Assembly (NCBI GenBank): GCA_020433455.1
Contig: JAGRCP010000026.1
Span: 1-61,566, forward strand
DNA: 61,566 bases
Source of the DNA: Caldilineaceae bacterium
GTDB taxonomy: Bacteria; Chloroflexota; Anaerolineae; Caldilineales; Caldilineaceae
Direction of reading: 5' to 3'
The notes under the pieces are model-generated. The model had not been told where the DNA came from, made no database searches, and saw only the letters and a list, made by a program, of their open reading frames with translations. Shown in pieces: positions 43,556 to 51,246 of this stretch; within the stretch, counting starts at the first letter, position 1; each line of letters opens with the position of its first letter. Both the position numbers and the translations under genes were made by a program.

Positions 43556-45478
43556 TTGACTCTTTGTCCCCGCTGCGGCGCAGCCGTTGATGCGCGCGTC
43601 CTGGCCCGACGGGCGGAAATCTATCCGCCGCTCATTGCGCGAATTCAAGCCGACAATCCAACCTGGCTCAACGAAGGTCTGTGCCCAACCTGCATGATGC
43701 AATATGCACAGCAGTTGGTAACCGAGCGCAGCGTCTTTTCTCTGAACGTCGCCACGGATCCCCACACCACCTTTCCCTACTACCATCCGGCCGAAGAGAC
43801 GGCCCTCAGCCAACCGGAACGGCTCCTCGACTACCCTTCCTTCAGCGGTCGGGGCGTGACCATCGCTTTCCTTGACAGCGGTTTCTTTCCCCACCCGGAT
43901 CTTCTGGCTGCCGACTGCCGACTGGACCCTATGCCCAAATGGGAGACGCTTGAACGCAGCGAGGTCCAGGATCTGCTGCAGGGAGAGCCGTCGCGCCTGA
44001 TTCATTACGTTGACCTCAACGACGGTGATATTCTGGAAGGGACGGATCAGCCGTCTCTATGGGATACAGCGCGGCTGAGCTGGCACGGCCAGATGACCAG
44101 CGTACTCGCGGCGGGGAACGGACTGATGTCGGGCGGTCGCTTTCGGGGCTATGCGCCCGAAGCCAATGTTCTGCCCATCAAGGTGAGTCGATCCAACGGC
44201 AGCATCCCTGAAAGCGAAATCCTGGCCGGGCTGCAATGGCTGCTGCGCGAGGAAAACTGGCAGCGCTACGGCGTGCGGGTCGTCAACATCAGCGTGGGTG
44301 GCGATTTTCCGCGCGCCTGGGAAGAGAGCGAGCTTTCCCTGGCGGCCGAGGCGTTGAGCGAGCGTGGCGTATTGGTTCTGGCGGCGGCCGGCAACAGCGG
44401 AAGCCCGGTCCTTTTGCCGCCGGCGCAAACCCCTTCCGTCCTCACCGTGGGCGGTTATGAAGATGCCAATCAGCGCGGAGACCTGCTCGCCCCCCGGGGA
44501 TTGAGCCATTGCAGCCAATACCATCACAATTATGGTGAAGTCATGGGCCCGGACGGACGAGAACAGAAGCCGGAAATTCTGGGCCTCGCCCGCTTTGTCC
44601 CATCGCCCCTCCTGCCGGCCACGCCGACCTTCCGCGAGGCCCATGCCATCGGGGCCCTGCGCGACACGCTCTCCGGCGGCGATGACGAGCACGCACGGGC
44701 GATCATGGCCCACTGGCAGCGGATCATGCACGTCGATGATCCCCGCCTGCCCGATCAGGAGACGCTTCTCTCCCTGGCAACCCGTTTTGACAGCCAGGAA
44801 GAACAAACGCTGCACGAGGTCTGGTACGCGCTGCGCAAACGCATGAACGCGCACAAGTGGATCCACGATTTCTACCAGCATGTAGACGGAACCAGCGTCG
44901 CCGTGGCCCAGGTTGCGGCGGTGGCCGCGCAGATGTTCCAGGCCAATCCCCGCCTGACCGGCCGGCAGGTCAAGACGATCCTGATGGCCACAGCTATGGA
45001 GATGCCCCACTGGCCGGCAGAGCAGCGAGGCAGCGGGATCGTCCAGCCCGGCGCGGCCGTAACGGCTGCGTTGCGCGCGGCAGGCGGCGTCGGCTATGGC
45101 CTGCCCCAAAGCGCTACCCGCGTGTCGGAAAGCAGGTTGCGCAAATGGATATTTCAGGGTAAAGTGCCGCGGGCGGCCGTACTGCGCACCGGTTCCCACT
45201 ACCACCATTTTACCTACTTCTCTTATTACGCGCCCCATGCCCGGGCAGTGAGCCTAATCGGTTCCTTCAACAACTGGGTTCCGGACGCAATGCCCCTGAC
45301 CCGGGGCCCAAATGGTTGGTGGCACGGCGCACTCGATCTGGAACCGGGCATCTATCCTTATCGCTTCTGGTGCGTTGATGCCCGTTATCCCCACGGTAGC
45401 GGCCGGCGCGACCCGGAAAATCCATTTTTTACGGAAAGCGGTCTGCGCACCTACCACAGCGTGATTCCAATCGAGTAA
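43556..45478 (+). CDS. Zinc-ribbon / subtilisin-like protease / glycogen-binding-like E-set fusion
   Basis: The 640-residue protein has no signal peptide. The N-terminus carries paired CPRC and CPTC knuckles, a probable zinc ribbon. The S8 protease domain has Asp107 (FLDSGF), His177 (WHGQM) and Ser447 (DGTSVAVAQ), a complete triad. A 94-residue C-terminal domain (from about residue 547) contains VSLIGSFNNWVPD and YPYRFW, the style of AMPK/CBM48 glycogen-binding E-set domains. The start is TTG, with AGAGGTGA overlapping the stop of the upstream gene. It appears to be an intracellular protease that could be targeted to alpha-glucan or a partner protein. I know of no described enzyme with this layout. 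Confidence 0.85.
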   Translation: MTLCPRCGAAVDARVLARRAEIYPPLIARIQADNPTWLNEGLCPTCMMQYAQQLVTERSVFSLNVATDPHTTFPYYHPAEETALSQPERLLDYPSFSGRGVTIAFLDSGFFPHPDLLAADCRLDPMPKWETLERSEVQDLLQGEPSRLIHYVDLNDGDILEGTDQPSLWDTARLSWHGQMTSVLAAGNGLMSGGRFRGYAPEANVLPIKVSRSNGSIPESEILAGLQWLLREENWQRYGVRVVNISVGGDFPRAWEESELSLAAEALSERGVLVLAAAGNSGSPVLLPPAQTPSVLTVGGYEDANQRGDLLAPRGLSHCSQYHHNYGEVMGPDGREQKPEILGLARFVPSPLLPATPTFREAHAIGALRDTLSGGDDEHARAIMAHWQRIMHVDDPRLPDQETLLSLATRFDSQEEQTLHEVWYALRKRMNAHKWIHDFYQHVDGTSVAVAQVAAVAAQMFQANPRLTGRQVKTILMATAMEMPHWPAEQRGSGIVQPGAAVTAALRAAGGVGYGLPQSATRVSESRLRKWIFQGKVPRAAVLRTGSHYHHFTYFSYYAPHARAVSLIGSFNNWVPDAMPLTRGPNGWWHGALDLEPGIYPYRFWCVDARYPHGSGRRDPENPFFTESGLRTYHSVIPIE

Positions 45479-45535
45479 GACCAGTCAGCCCGGCCCATCC
45501 TTATCCACTGCCGGCACAGCAGAATTGAGAGCCAG

Positions 45536-46255
45536 ATGCACAGAGAACATCACCGTTGGTATAGCCATCGCCTGGGAAGAGATATGGAGCTTTTGATCCA
45601 CGGCCATGCCGGCGCGCGCATGCTCGTCTTCCCCACCAGCCAGGGCCGCTTCTACGAATACGAGGATCGGGGCATGGTGGAAAACCTGCGCGACCAGCTG
45701 GAAAACGGCTGGCTGCAACTCTACTGCGTGGACAGCGTAGACGCCGAAAGCTTTTACTGCCGTTGGGCGCACCCGTCAGGTCGCATTATTCGCCACATGC
45801 AGTACGAGGACTATATTCTCAATGAGGTACTGCCCTTGAGCCGCAGCAAAAATGACAACCCCATGATGATTGCCCATGGCGCCAGCTTCGGGGCCTATCA
45901 TGCCGCCAACATCGCTTTCCGCCACCCCCACCTCTTTGGGCGCGTGCTGGCCCTGAGCGGCGTCTATGACTTGCCCTCCTTTTTCGGCGGCTATCACGAC
46001 GAGAATATCTACTACAACATGCCGCTCCAGTACATCCCCAACCTGACCGATCACGATCGTCTGGAGGCGTTGCGCCGCATGGACATTATCCTGGTCGCAG
46101 GCGAGCACGATCCCAACATAGACGGCAGCCGCCGCATGAGCAGCGCGCTGTGGGACAAGGGCATCGGTAACGCGCTGCGCGTGTGGGACGGCTGGGCTCA
46201 CGATTGGCCCTACTGGGCGCAGATGACCCGTGCGTATGTGGGCGGGCATGATTAG
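45536..46255 (+). CDS. Alpha/beta-hydrolase, esterase-D-like (COG4947 style)
   Basis: The 239-residue enzyme has the nucleophile elbow GASFGAYHAAN, with Ser as the probable nucleophile, the acid in VAGEHDPN and the His in GWAHDWPYW, giving a full Ser-Asp-His triad. There is no export signal. It resembles short putative esterases that often neighbour ATP-grasp ligases. It sits 57 bases after the subtilase and 134 bases before the ATP-grasp gene. The substrate is unknown; a peptide or acyl ester made or removed in the same pathway is an inference. Confidence 0.82.
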   Translation: MHREHHRWYSHRLGRDMELLIHGHAGARMLVFPTSQGRFYEYEDRGMVENLRDQLENGWLQLYCVDSVDAESFYCRWAHPSGRIIRHMQYEDYILNEVLPLSRSKNDNPMMIAHGASFGAYHAANIAFRHPHLFGRVLALSGVYDLPSFFGGYHDENIYYNMPLQYIPNLTDHDRLEALRRMDIILVAGEHDPNIDGSRRMSSALWDKGIGNALRVWDGWAHDWPYWAQMTRAYVGGHD

Positions 46256-46389
46256 AAGTCCGCTGTCGTACAGCGTCATACGGGCTGCGTAATTGGCTGT
46301 GCGGCTGCGTACGCATCAGGATGCGCCAACAATTCAAAACAGCGATCTTACGCAGTACGTATTCCTCATTTTCCAAGGGAGATTTGACC

Positions 46390-47319
46390 ATGGCAGGCGT
46401 CAAAAAAATCGGCTTAATCGTCGGGCGAGAATGGAGTTTTCCGCCGGCATTTATCGAAGAAGTAAACCAGCGCAATCAGGGTGTGATTGCCGAATACGTC
46501 AAGATGGGCGGCACGCGCATGGACGAACCCAGCGACTATGCCGTCATCATTGACCGCATCAGCCACGAAATTCCCTATTATCGCGCACACCTCAAAAATG
46601 CCGTGCTCCAGGGGACGTACGTCATCAATAACCCCTTCTGGTGGAGTGCAGACGACAAATTTTTTGAAGCCAGCCTGGTCACCAAGCTGGGCTTGCCGTC
46701 GCCGCGCACCATGATCCTGCCCATGAAGGAATATCCCGAAGGCGTCGTGAGCGAGAGCCTGCGCAATCTTGTCTATCCGCTGGATTGGCAGGGCATTGTG
46801 GATTACGTAGGGCTGCCCGCGATATTGAAGGACGCCTGGGGCGGCGGCTGGAAGCACGTCTACAAGGTAAATACGGTCGATGAGCTAATCGAGGCCTACG
46901 ACCGCACCGGCCAACTCTGCATGATTCTTCAGGAATTCATCGAGTGGGATCACTTCGTACGCTGCATTTGCGTCGGTCAGGACAAAATCATGCCCATCAA
47001 GTGGGACCCGGGCGAGCGGCGCTACCTCATCGAGCATGATCATCTGGAGCCGGAGCTGGGCAGGGCAGTCGTAGAATACGCCACGACCATCAACACGGTC
47101 CTGGGCTACGACATGAACAGCATTGAATTCGCCATCAAGGACGGCGTGCCCTACCCCATCGACTTCATGAATGCTGCGCCGGACATGGATATCAACAGCA
47201 TCACGCCCCACTATTTTGAGTGGGTGGTCAAGGCGATGGCCGATTTTTGCATCGAGATGGCCCTCAATCCTCGCCCTCAGCGTTCAGAGCAGCACTGGGC
47301 GCAATTCCTCAACGAGTAG
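46390..47319 (+). CDS. ATP-grasp ligase, RimK/glutathione-synthetase-like
   Basis: The 309-residue protein has an N-terminal preATP-grasp region, KLGLPSPRTMILP, a glycine-rich loop DAWGGGWKHVYKV, EFIEWDHFVRCICVG and a metal-binding C-terminus (SIEFAIKDGVPYPIDFMNAAPDMD). Such enzymes join a carboxylate to an amine or thiol through an acyl phosphate. AAGGGAGA lies about 8 bases before ATG 46390; an earlier in-frame ATG at 46321 lacks one. It closes the operon and is followed by a terminator. The acceptor is unknown. No small precursor peptide gene is apparent between these genes. Confidence 0.82.
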   Translation: MAGVKKIGLIVGREWSFPPAFIEEVNQRNQGVIAEYVKMGGTRMDEPSDYAVIIDRISHEIPYYRAHLKNAVLQGTYVINNPFWWSADDKFFEASLVTKLGLPSPRTMILPMKEYPEGVVSESLRNLVYPLDWQGIVDYVGLPAILKDAWGGGWKHVYKVNTVDELIEAYDRTGQLCMILQEFIEWDHFVRCICVGQDKIMPIKWDPGERRYLIEHDHLEPELGRAVVEYATTINTVLGYDMNSIEFAIKDGVPYPIDFMNAAPDMDINSITPHYFEWVVKAMADFCIEMALNPRPQRSEQHWAQFLNE

Positions 47320-47332
47320 ACTTCGCCGTTTT

Positions 47333-47372
47333 AAAAAGCCCACCAACCGCGGAATCAGTTGGCGGGCTTTTT
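47333..47372 (+). terminator. Intrinsic terminator after the ATP-grasp gene
   Basis: AAAAAGCCCACCAAC (47333-47347) pairs with GTTGGCGGGCTTTTT (47358-47372) with one mismatch around a 10-base loop. The T-run serves the + strand operon and the A-run would serve the convergent permease gene. Confidence 0.9.
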
Positions 47373-47398
47373 GATTGGGATGCATTCAATATGGGTTG

Positions 47399-47424
47399 AG
47401 CCGTAAGGGCGCGCCCTTACGGCT
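47399..47424. repeat. Perfect 26-bp palindrome
   Basis: AGCCGTAAGGGCG followed directly by its reverse complement, without a loop, in the gap between the convergent ATP-grasp and permease genes. It follows the terminator and looks like a REP-type element. Confidence 0.8.
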
Positions 47425-47484
47425 GCCAGTGACGCCCCAACTAACCAATTGTCCATCGGTAAGATAGCGATTGTGGACTGTTGC

Positions 47485-50052
47485 TCAGTCTCTCAAATCC
47501 GTATCTGTTTCATAATCGCTATGCGATACAGGGCGCGTCCCATCCTCGTCGATAACCATGCCTCTCCCATCCGCTCCTTCATTTTCATCTCCGGGCGCGG
47601 GCAGGTCAACATCATCGTGGGAAACCGATTCCTTCTCGATCTTCACATCCTGGGCATCTTCCGCCATATGAATGTGGATTACCTTGAACTGACGGCCATT
47701 GGCTACGGAAATAACCGTTTTGACATCCACTTCGGACGAAACCAGCCCCAGATCCTGGAGCGTCCAGATGGTAGTCACGCGCCCGCTCAGATTCGGCCAT
47801 TGATCCTTGGCCCACAGGTAGCGCATCCGGCTAAATTGCCAGATGGGCTCAGGCTGATAAGCCGGTTCAAAAGCGCAGAATTCCTTCCAAATCTTCTCAT
47901 GCGGCGTCTGGGGGAAAAGAATGTCGAGCATTACCTGCTGAACAATCGATTCATTGCGGCCATGTTCTTCCGCCACCCAATTCAAGTGATAATTGTGGAT
48001 GAAGGTGAAGATGCCGAAATGGGAATAATCTTCCACCCGGCGGGCAATGCGCTCCTTGCCGGCATAAGCGGTCTGGTAAGTCGCTTCAAGGGACTCATTC
48101 GGCTCTTCGATATGCTCGTGCGCGCCTTTTCCGGCATACTCTTCAAAGACGACCGGGTCCACGTTGTAGAGATAGCTGACCAGACGCCGAATACGGTTCG
48201 GCCCCACATTAAACTTATTCATCGCGCCGGAATCAATCAGATCCTCCAGCGCGCGTACGACGCCCCGCTGGCGCGCCTGATCGTGCGCGCGCTCGATGCC
48301 CATTTCATATTCCGGCGTCTTGGTGCCGGCAGGAAAAGCGGGCGCCTCACGCTTACCGCGGCGGGAAAAATTGAAGCCGCCGTTCGCCGTGTAGAGTTGC
48401 AGCAGCGTGATGCTTCCGGCCGCCAGCAGGATCGCAGGAAGAGCGCTGGTCTTTTGCGTCACCAGGACGATAAGCATGATGTAGCTGGCAATCATGCCGC
48501 GCAGACCGGCAAAACGCAACGAACGAGCTTCGCCGGAGCCGGGTTGAATGCCCCGCTCAAGCATGGCTTCCTTGCGGACGAAGAAGACAGTGGTACTCGT
48601 AATGGCGAACGCGGTGACAAAGCCGAACGCATAATACGCTTCAACAATCACCACCTCGCGGATAATTGGAATGAGGATGGCGGAGATAACCCAAATCACG
48701 ACCACGCCAATACGGTCATCCGAAAAAATGCTGGGCAAGCGCCCCAATTGAGCAGCGTTGGCGGCAACCGCAGAGCCGCCTACATACCCCCCGCCTTGAG
48801 CCAATAAAAGAATGATAGCCAGCAATGTACCGGCAATAATAAGAAAGCTCTCGCCGACTGTCCCCACCAAAGCACGATCCAAAGAACGGATCAGCGCCAC
48901 GCTATGCGCATCCTGCGGGACAATATCTCCCCCGCCAGGCGGAACGGTCTCTTCAGGGCCGCCCAACACCTCGCGTGTTATTTCACGCTCAGCCGTCGCT
49001 GCGTTAATCGCCTCGGCCGCAAGGACATCCTCCGCGGTAATCACGACGTCATCGGGATTAATCCCGCGCCCCAATGTCTGAGCGGCAATAATCTCGTATT
49101 CAATAAGTAGCGTGCTGTACCCTTCCGTGGCGGGGATATCCCACTGCTTGGCGGCATAGAGCTGCACCACCCCCGTGCCGATGAGGAAGACGGCCGCCAG
49201 AGTCAGCGCGGTGTTAATCACCTTCCATTTGGGCATGGCTGCATGTTTTCCGCTGGCCGGAATCACTTCATAGCCGGAAAAGCCCAGCATAGCGCTGGAC
49301 ATGGAGCGGAAAAAGAGCTGGAACACGAGAACCGTGCCGATGGCAGCCACGTCCTGCTGAGCGCGAACGGCATGCTCCACAACGCCTTGCGCCTCCAACC
49401 GCGCTACAATGCCGGGCGTAAGAAACGACCATTCTGGATTGGTCACAGCCGTAAAGCCGACCAACGAGAGCGCCCCCAGTGTAAAAATCGTAAACGCGCC
49501 GCCCCCGATGAGAAAGATAGGGACGGCTCGTTGGGGCCCCATGGCTACCAATACGGCCATAATGAAAAAGGCAAACGCCTCGGCCAGAATAATGCGATAC
49601 GGCGCCAACTCGGGAAGGACGAGCATGGTCACATCGGCCGCTGAAATAGAACTGATGATAATGGTGAGGATGGCGTCCAGGAAGAAAAGGCTGGTGCCTG
49701 CCCACGAGAGCCAGCGCATCCGCGGCGGACCGATGGCCTCTACCAGCGGACCGCTACCCCCGGCATTGGGGCGCAAATAGGCACCCGCTTTATAGGCCGG
49801 CACAATCCCAAGAAAGAGCAAGGCGGAAAGGACGATAAACGCCCAAATAGCAATGGTGTGATAGCCGCCCGCACCATGAATCGCCAGCAGCGTCTGATAA
49901 GCAGCTACGCTAAATGCATCGGCCGCGATTTCAAAAATAAGCGCCAGCACGCCCAGACCGGTCCCACCCAGCAAAAGCCCCTCAAACAAAAGGCGCGGCA
50001 ATTGCTTGTTTGCAGCACGACGCTCATCAGCATCAATATAGTTCTTAAACAT
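47485..50052 (-). CDS. APC-superfamily permease with cytosolic C-terminal domain
   Basis: The 855-residue protein carries about twelve membrane segments in its first 590 residues, in the pattern of amino acid/polyamine/organocation permeases (GLLLGGTGLGVLAL at the start). An insertion of roughly 100 polar residues around 305-405 lies between two segments, and a cytosolic tail of about 265 residues ends in an acidic stretch. The tail does not match a domain I recognise. The ATG at 50052 is chosen because GAGGAG lies 8 bases upstream; a GTG at 50061 is in frame. Substrate unknown. An extended -10 promoter and three DnaA-box-like sites lie upstream. Confidence 0.82.
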   Translation of the reverse strand: MFKNYIDADERRAANKQLPRLLFEGLLLGGTGLGVLALIFEIAADAFSVAAYQTLLAIHGAGGYHTIAIWAFIVLSALLFLGIVPAYKAGAYLRPNAGGSGPLVEAIGPPRMRWLSWAGTSLFFLDAILTIIISSISAADVTMLVLPELAPYRIILAEAFAFFIMAVLVAMGPQRAVPIFLIGGGAFTIFTLGALSLVGFTAVTNPEWSFLTPGIVARLEAQGVVEHAVRAQQDVAAIGTVLVFQLFFRSMSSAMLGFSGYEVIPASGKHAAMPKWKVINTALTLAAVFLIGTGVVQLYAAKQWDIPATEGYSTLLIEYEIIAAQTLGRGINPDDVVITAEDVLAAEAINAATAEREITREVLGGPEETVPPGGGDIVPQDAHSVALIRSLDRALVGTVGESFLIIAGTLLAIILLLAQGGGYVGGSAVAANAAQLGRLPSIFSDDRIGVVVIWVISAILIPIIREVVIVEAYYAFGFVTAFAITSTTVFFVRKEAMLERGIQPGSGEARSLRFAGLRGMIASYIMLIVLVTQKTSALPAILLAAGSITLLQLYTANGGFNFSRRGKREAPAFPAGTKTPEYEMGIERAHDQARQRGVVRALEDLIDSGAMNKFNVGPNRIRRLVSYLYNVDPVVFEEYAGKGAHEHIEEPNESLEATYQTAYAGKERIARRVEDYSHFGIFTFIHNYHLNWVAEEHGRNESIVQQVMLDILFPQTPHEKIWKEFCAFEPAYQPEPIWQFSRMRYLWAKDQWPNLSGRVTTIWTLQDLGLVSSEVDVKTVISVANGRQFKVIHIHMAEDAQDVKIEKESVSHDDVDLPAPGDENEGADGRGMVIDEDGTRPVSHSDYETDTDLRD

Positions 50053-50104
50053 ACATAACACTCCTCAACCAATATCGGGGATTGCAACTGTGTAGAACCG
50101 GCAC

Positions 50105-50113
50105 ATTGTAGCA
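50105..50113 (-). promoter_or_regulatory. Extended -10 promoter of the permease gene
   Basis: On the minus strand TGCTACAAT (50113-50105) is an extended -10 element, giving a start near 50098, about 46 bases before the ATG. The -35 is poorly defined. Confidence 0.45.
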
Positions 50114-50151
50114 TATATTACGTTTTTACTCGTGACACATGCCGGACAACA

Positions 50152-50208
50152 AAGTTATCCCCAACAACTGCGCCATAATTGGGGATAACTTATTACATTT
50201 GTGGATAA
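50152..50208. promoter_or_regulatory. Cluster of three DnaA-box-like sites
   Basis: TTATCCCCA (50155-50163, +), its inverted copy (50180-50188) and a perfect TTATCCACA on the minus strand (50200-50208) lie within 54 bases. The first two form a perfect 13-bp inverted repeat (50152-50164 and 50179-50191). They sit between the end of the dehydrogenase gene and the permease promoter. No dnaA or dnaN gene is present here, so a titration or regulatory site is likelier than an origin. Confidence 0.6.
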
Positions 50209-50222
50209 CTTACAAAACAGCC

Positions 50223-51128
50223 TTACTGATCTGCTTCTTCCCCCACAGTAATGCCCGACAGATGCTCCAACGCACGCACAAGCATATGATTGCCCTCATA
50301 CCCAAATCCCTGGGCTTCCAGCGTGCGATAAAGCTGAAAAATGAGACTAGCGCCGGGCAAGGGAACGCCGAATCCATCGGCTGCATCCAGCACAAGCCGC
50401 AGGTCCTTTTGCTGCAAATCAATAGTGAAGCCGGGTCGCCAATCCCGCGCAATAATCTGGGGCGCACGGTTGGTGAACATCCACGAACCGGCTGCGCCTT
50501 GACTGACCGCATCAAATGTCTTTTGCAGGTCCACGCCGCCGGCCTGGGCGAAGAGCAGCGCCTCGCACATGGACAGACAATTGCCCACCACCAACACCTG
50601 GTTGACCAGCTTGACCGTCTGTCCCGCGCCCGTGTCGCCTACATGGGTAATTGTCTTGCCCATGGCCTGAAAGATCGGCATAGCCCGGTTGAAATCCGCT
50701 TCCGCCCCGCCGATCATGATGCTCAGCGTACCTTTGACCGCCCCTTCACTGCCGCCGCTGATGGGCGCATCCAGCATGGCGACCCCCTTTTCCGCCAACC
50801 TGGCAGAAATTTCCTTAGTCACTTGAGGGCTAATGGTGCTGCAATCTATCACCAGCGAGCCGGCCTGAGCGCCGTTGATTATCCCGTTTTCGCCCAAAAT
50901 GACGGCCTCAACATCGGGCGTATCGCTCACGCAGACGACGATGATATCGCATCGTGCAGCCACGTGGGCCGGACTCTCGCCCGCTTCCGCACCGGCCTCC
51001 AGCAGCGGCTCCATGCGGGCAGCGGTGCGATTCCAAACCCGCACCGGGAAGCCGGCCCGCAGCAGATTGCGGGCCATGCCCTGCCCCATGATGCCCAGCC
51101 CAATAAACCCAATTCGCTCGTTCATCAT
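50223..51128 (-). CDS. 3-hydroxyisobutyrate dehydrogenase / tartronate semialdehyde reductase family protein
   Basis: The 301-residue beta-hydroxyacid dehydrogenase starts with GFIGLGIMGQGMA (NAD(P) Rossmann loop). It also has DAPISGGSEGAVKG (substrate loop) and GAGQTVKLVNQ with the catalytic Lys. Members oxidise 3-hydroxyisobutyrate or reduce tartronate semialdehyde or succinic semialdehyde; the exact substrate is unclear. GAGGAGAT precedes the ATG. It appears as a single gene between the permease and clpC, with a terminator on its upstream side. Confidence 0.9.
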   Translation of the reverse strand: MMNERIGFIGLGIMGQGMARNLLRAGFPVRVWNRTAARMEPLLEAGAEAGESPAHVAARCDIIVVCVSDTPDVEAVILGENGIINGAQAGSLVIDCSTISPQVTKEISARLAEKGVAMLDAPISGGSEGAVKGTLSIMIGGAEADFNRAMPIFQAMGKTITHVGDTGAGQTVKLVNQVLVVGNCLSMCEALLFAQAGGVDLQKTFDAVSQGAAGSWMFTNRAPQIIARDWRPGFTIDLQQKDLRLVLDAADGFGVPLPGASLIFQLYRTLEAQGFGYEGNHMLVRALEHLSGITVGEEADQ

Positions 51129-51191
51129 TGATCTCCTCGTTATGCTTGATTGGTCGTTATTCGTATTCTATTCTCGGTGGAAAGAGGGAAT

Positions 51192-51227
51192 AAAAAGGGG
51201 GCTGTCTGATAGACAGCCCCCTTTTTT
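51192..51227. terminator. Intrinsic terminator after clpC (bidirectional form)
   Basis: GGGGGCTGTCT (51197-51207) and AGACAGCCCCC (51211-51221) pair perfectly around a 3-base loop, with five A on one side and six T on the other. It ends the clpC transcript on the minus strand. Confidence 0.92.
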
Positions 51228-51246
51228 CAGTGACATAAATTGCGCT

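Noticed and set aside
43556-47319. Graspetide-type ribosomal peptide cluster
   Set aside because: An ATP-grasp and a protease are present, but no short precursor gene with repeated Thr/Ser and Glu/Asp core motifs was found between or beside them.
47449-48807. A 452-codon open frame on the + strand
   Set aside because: It lies antisense to the permease gene, has no recognisable motifs and begins outside any ribosome-binding context; the minus-strand frame has clear membrane segments.
50152-50208. Chromosomal origin of replication
   Set aside because: Only three boxes, no A/T-rich unwinding region of usual size and no dnaA, dnaN, rpmH or parAB genes nearby.
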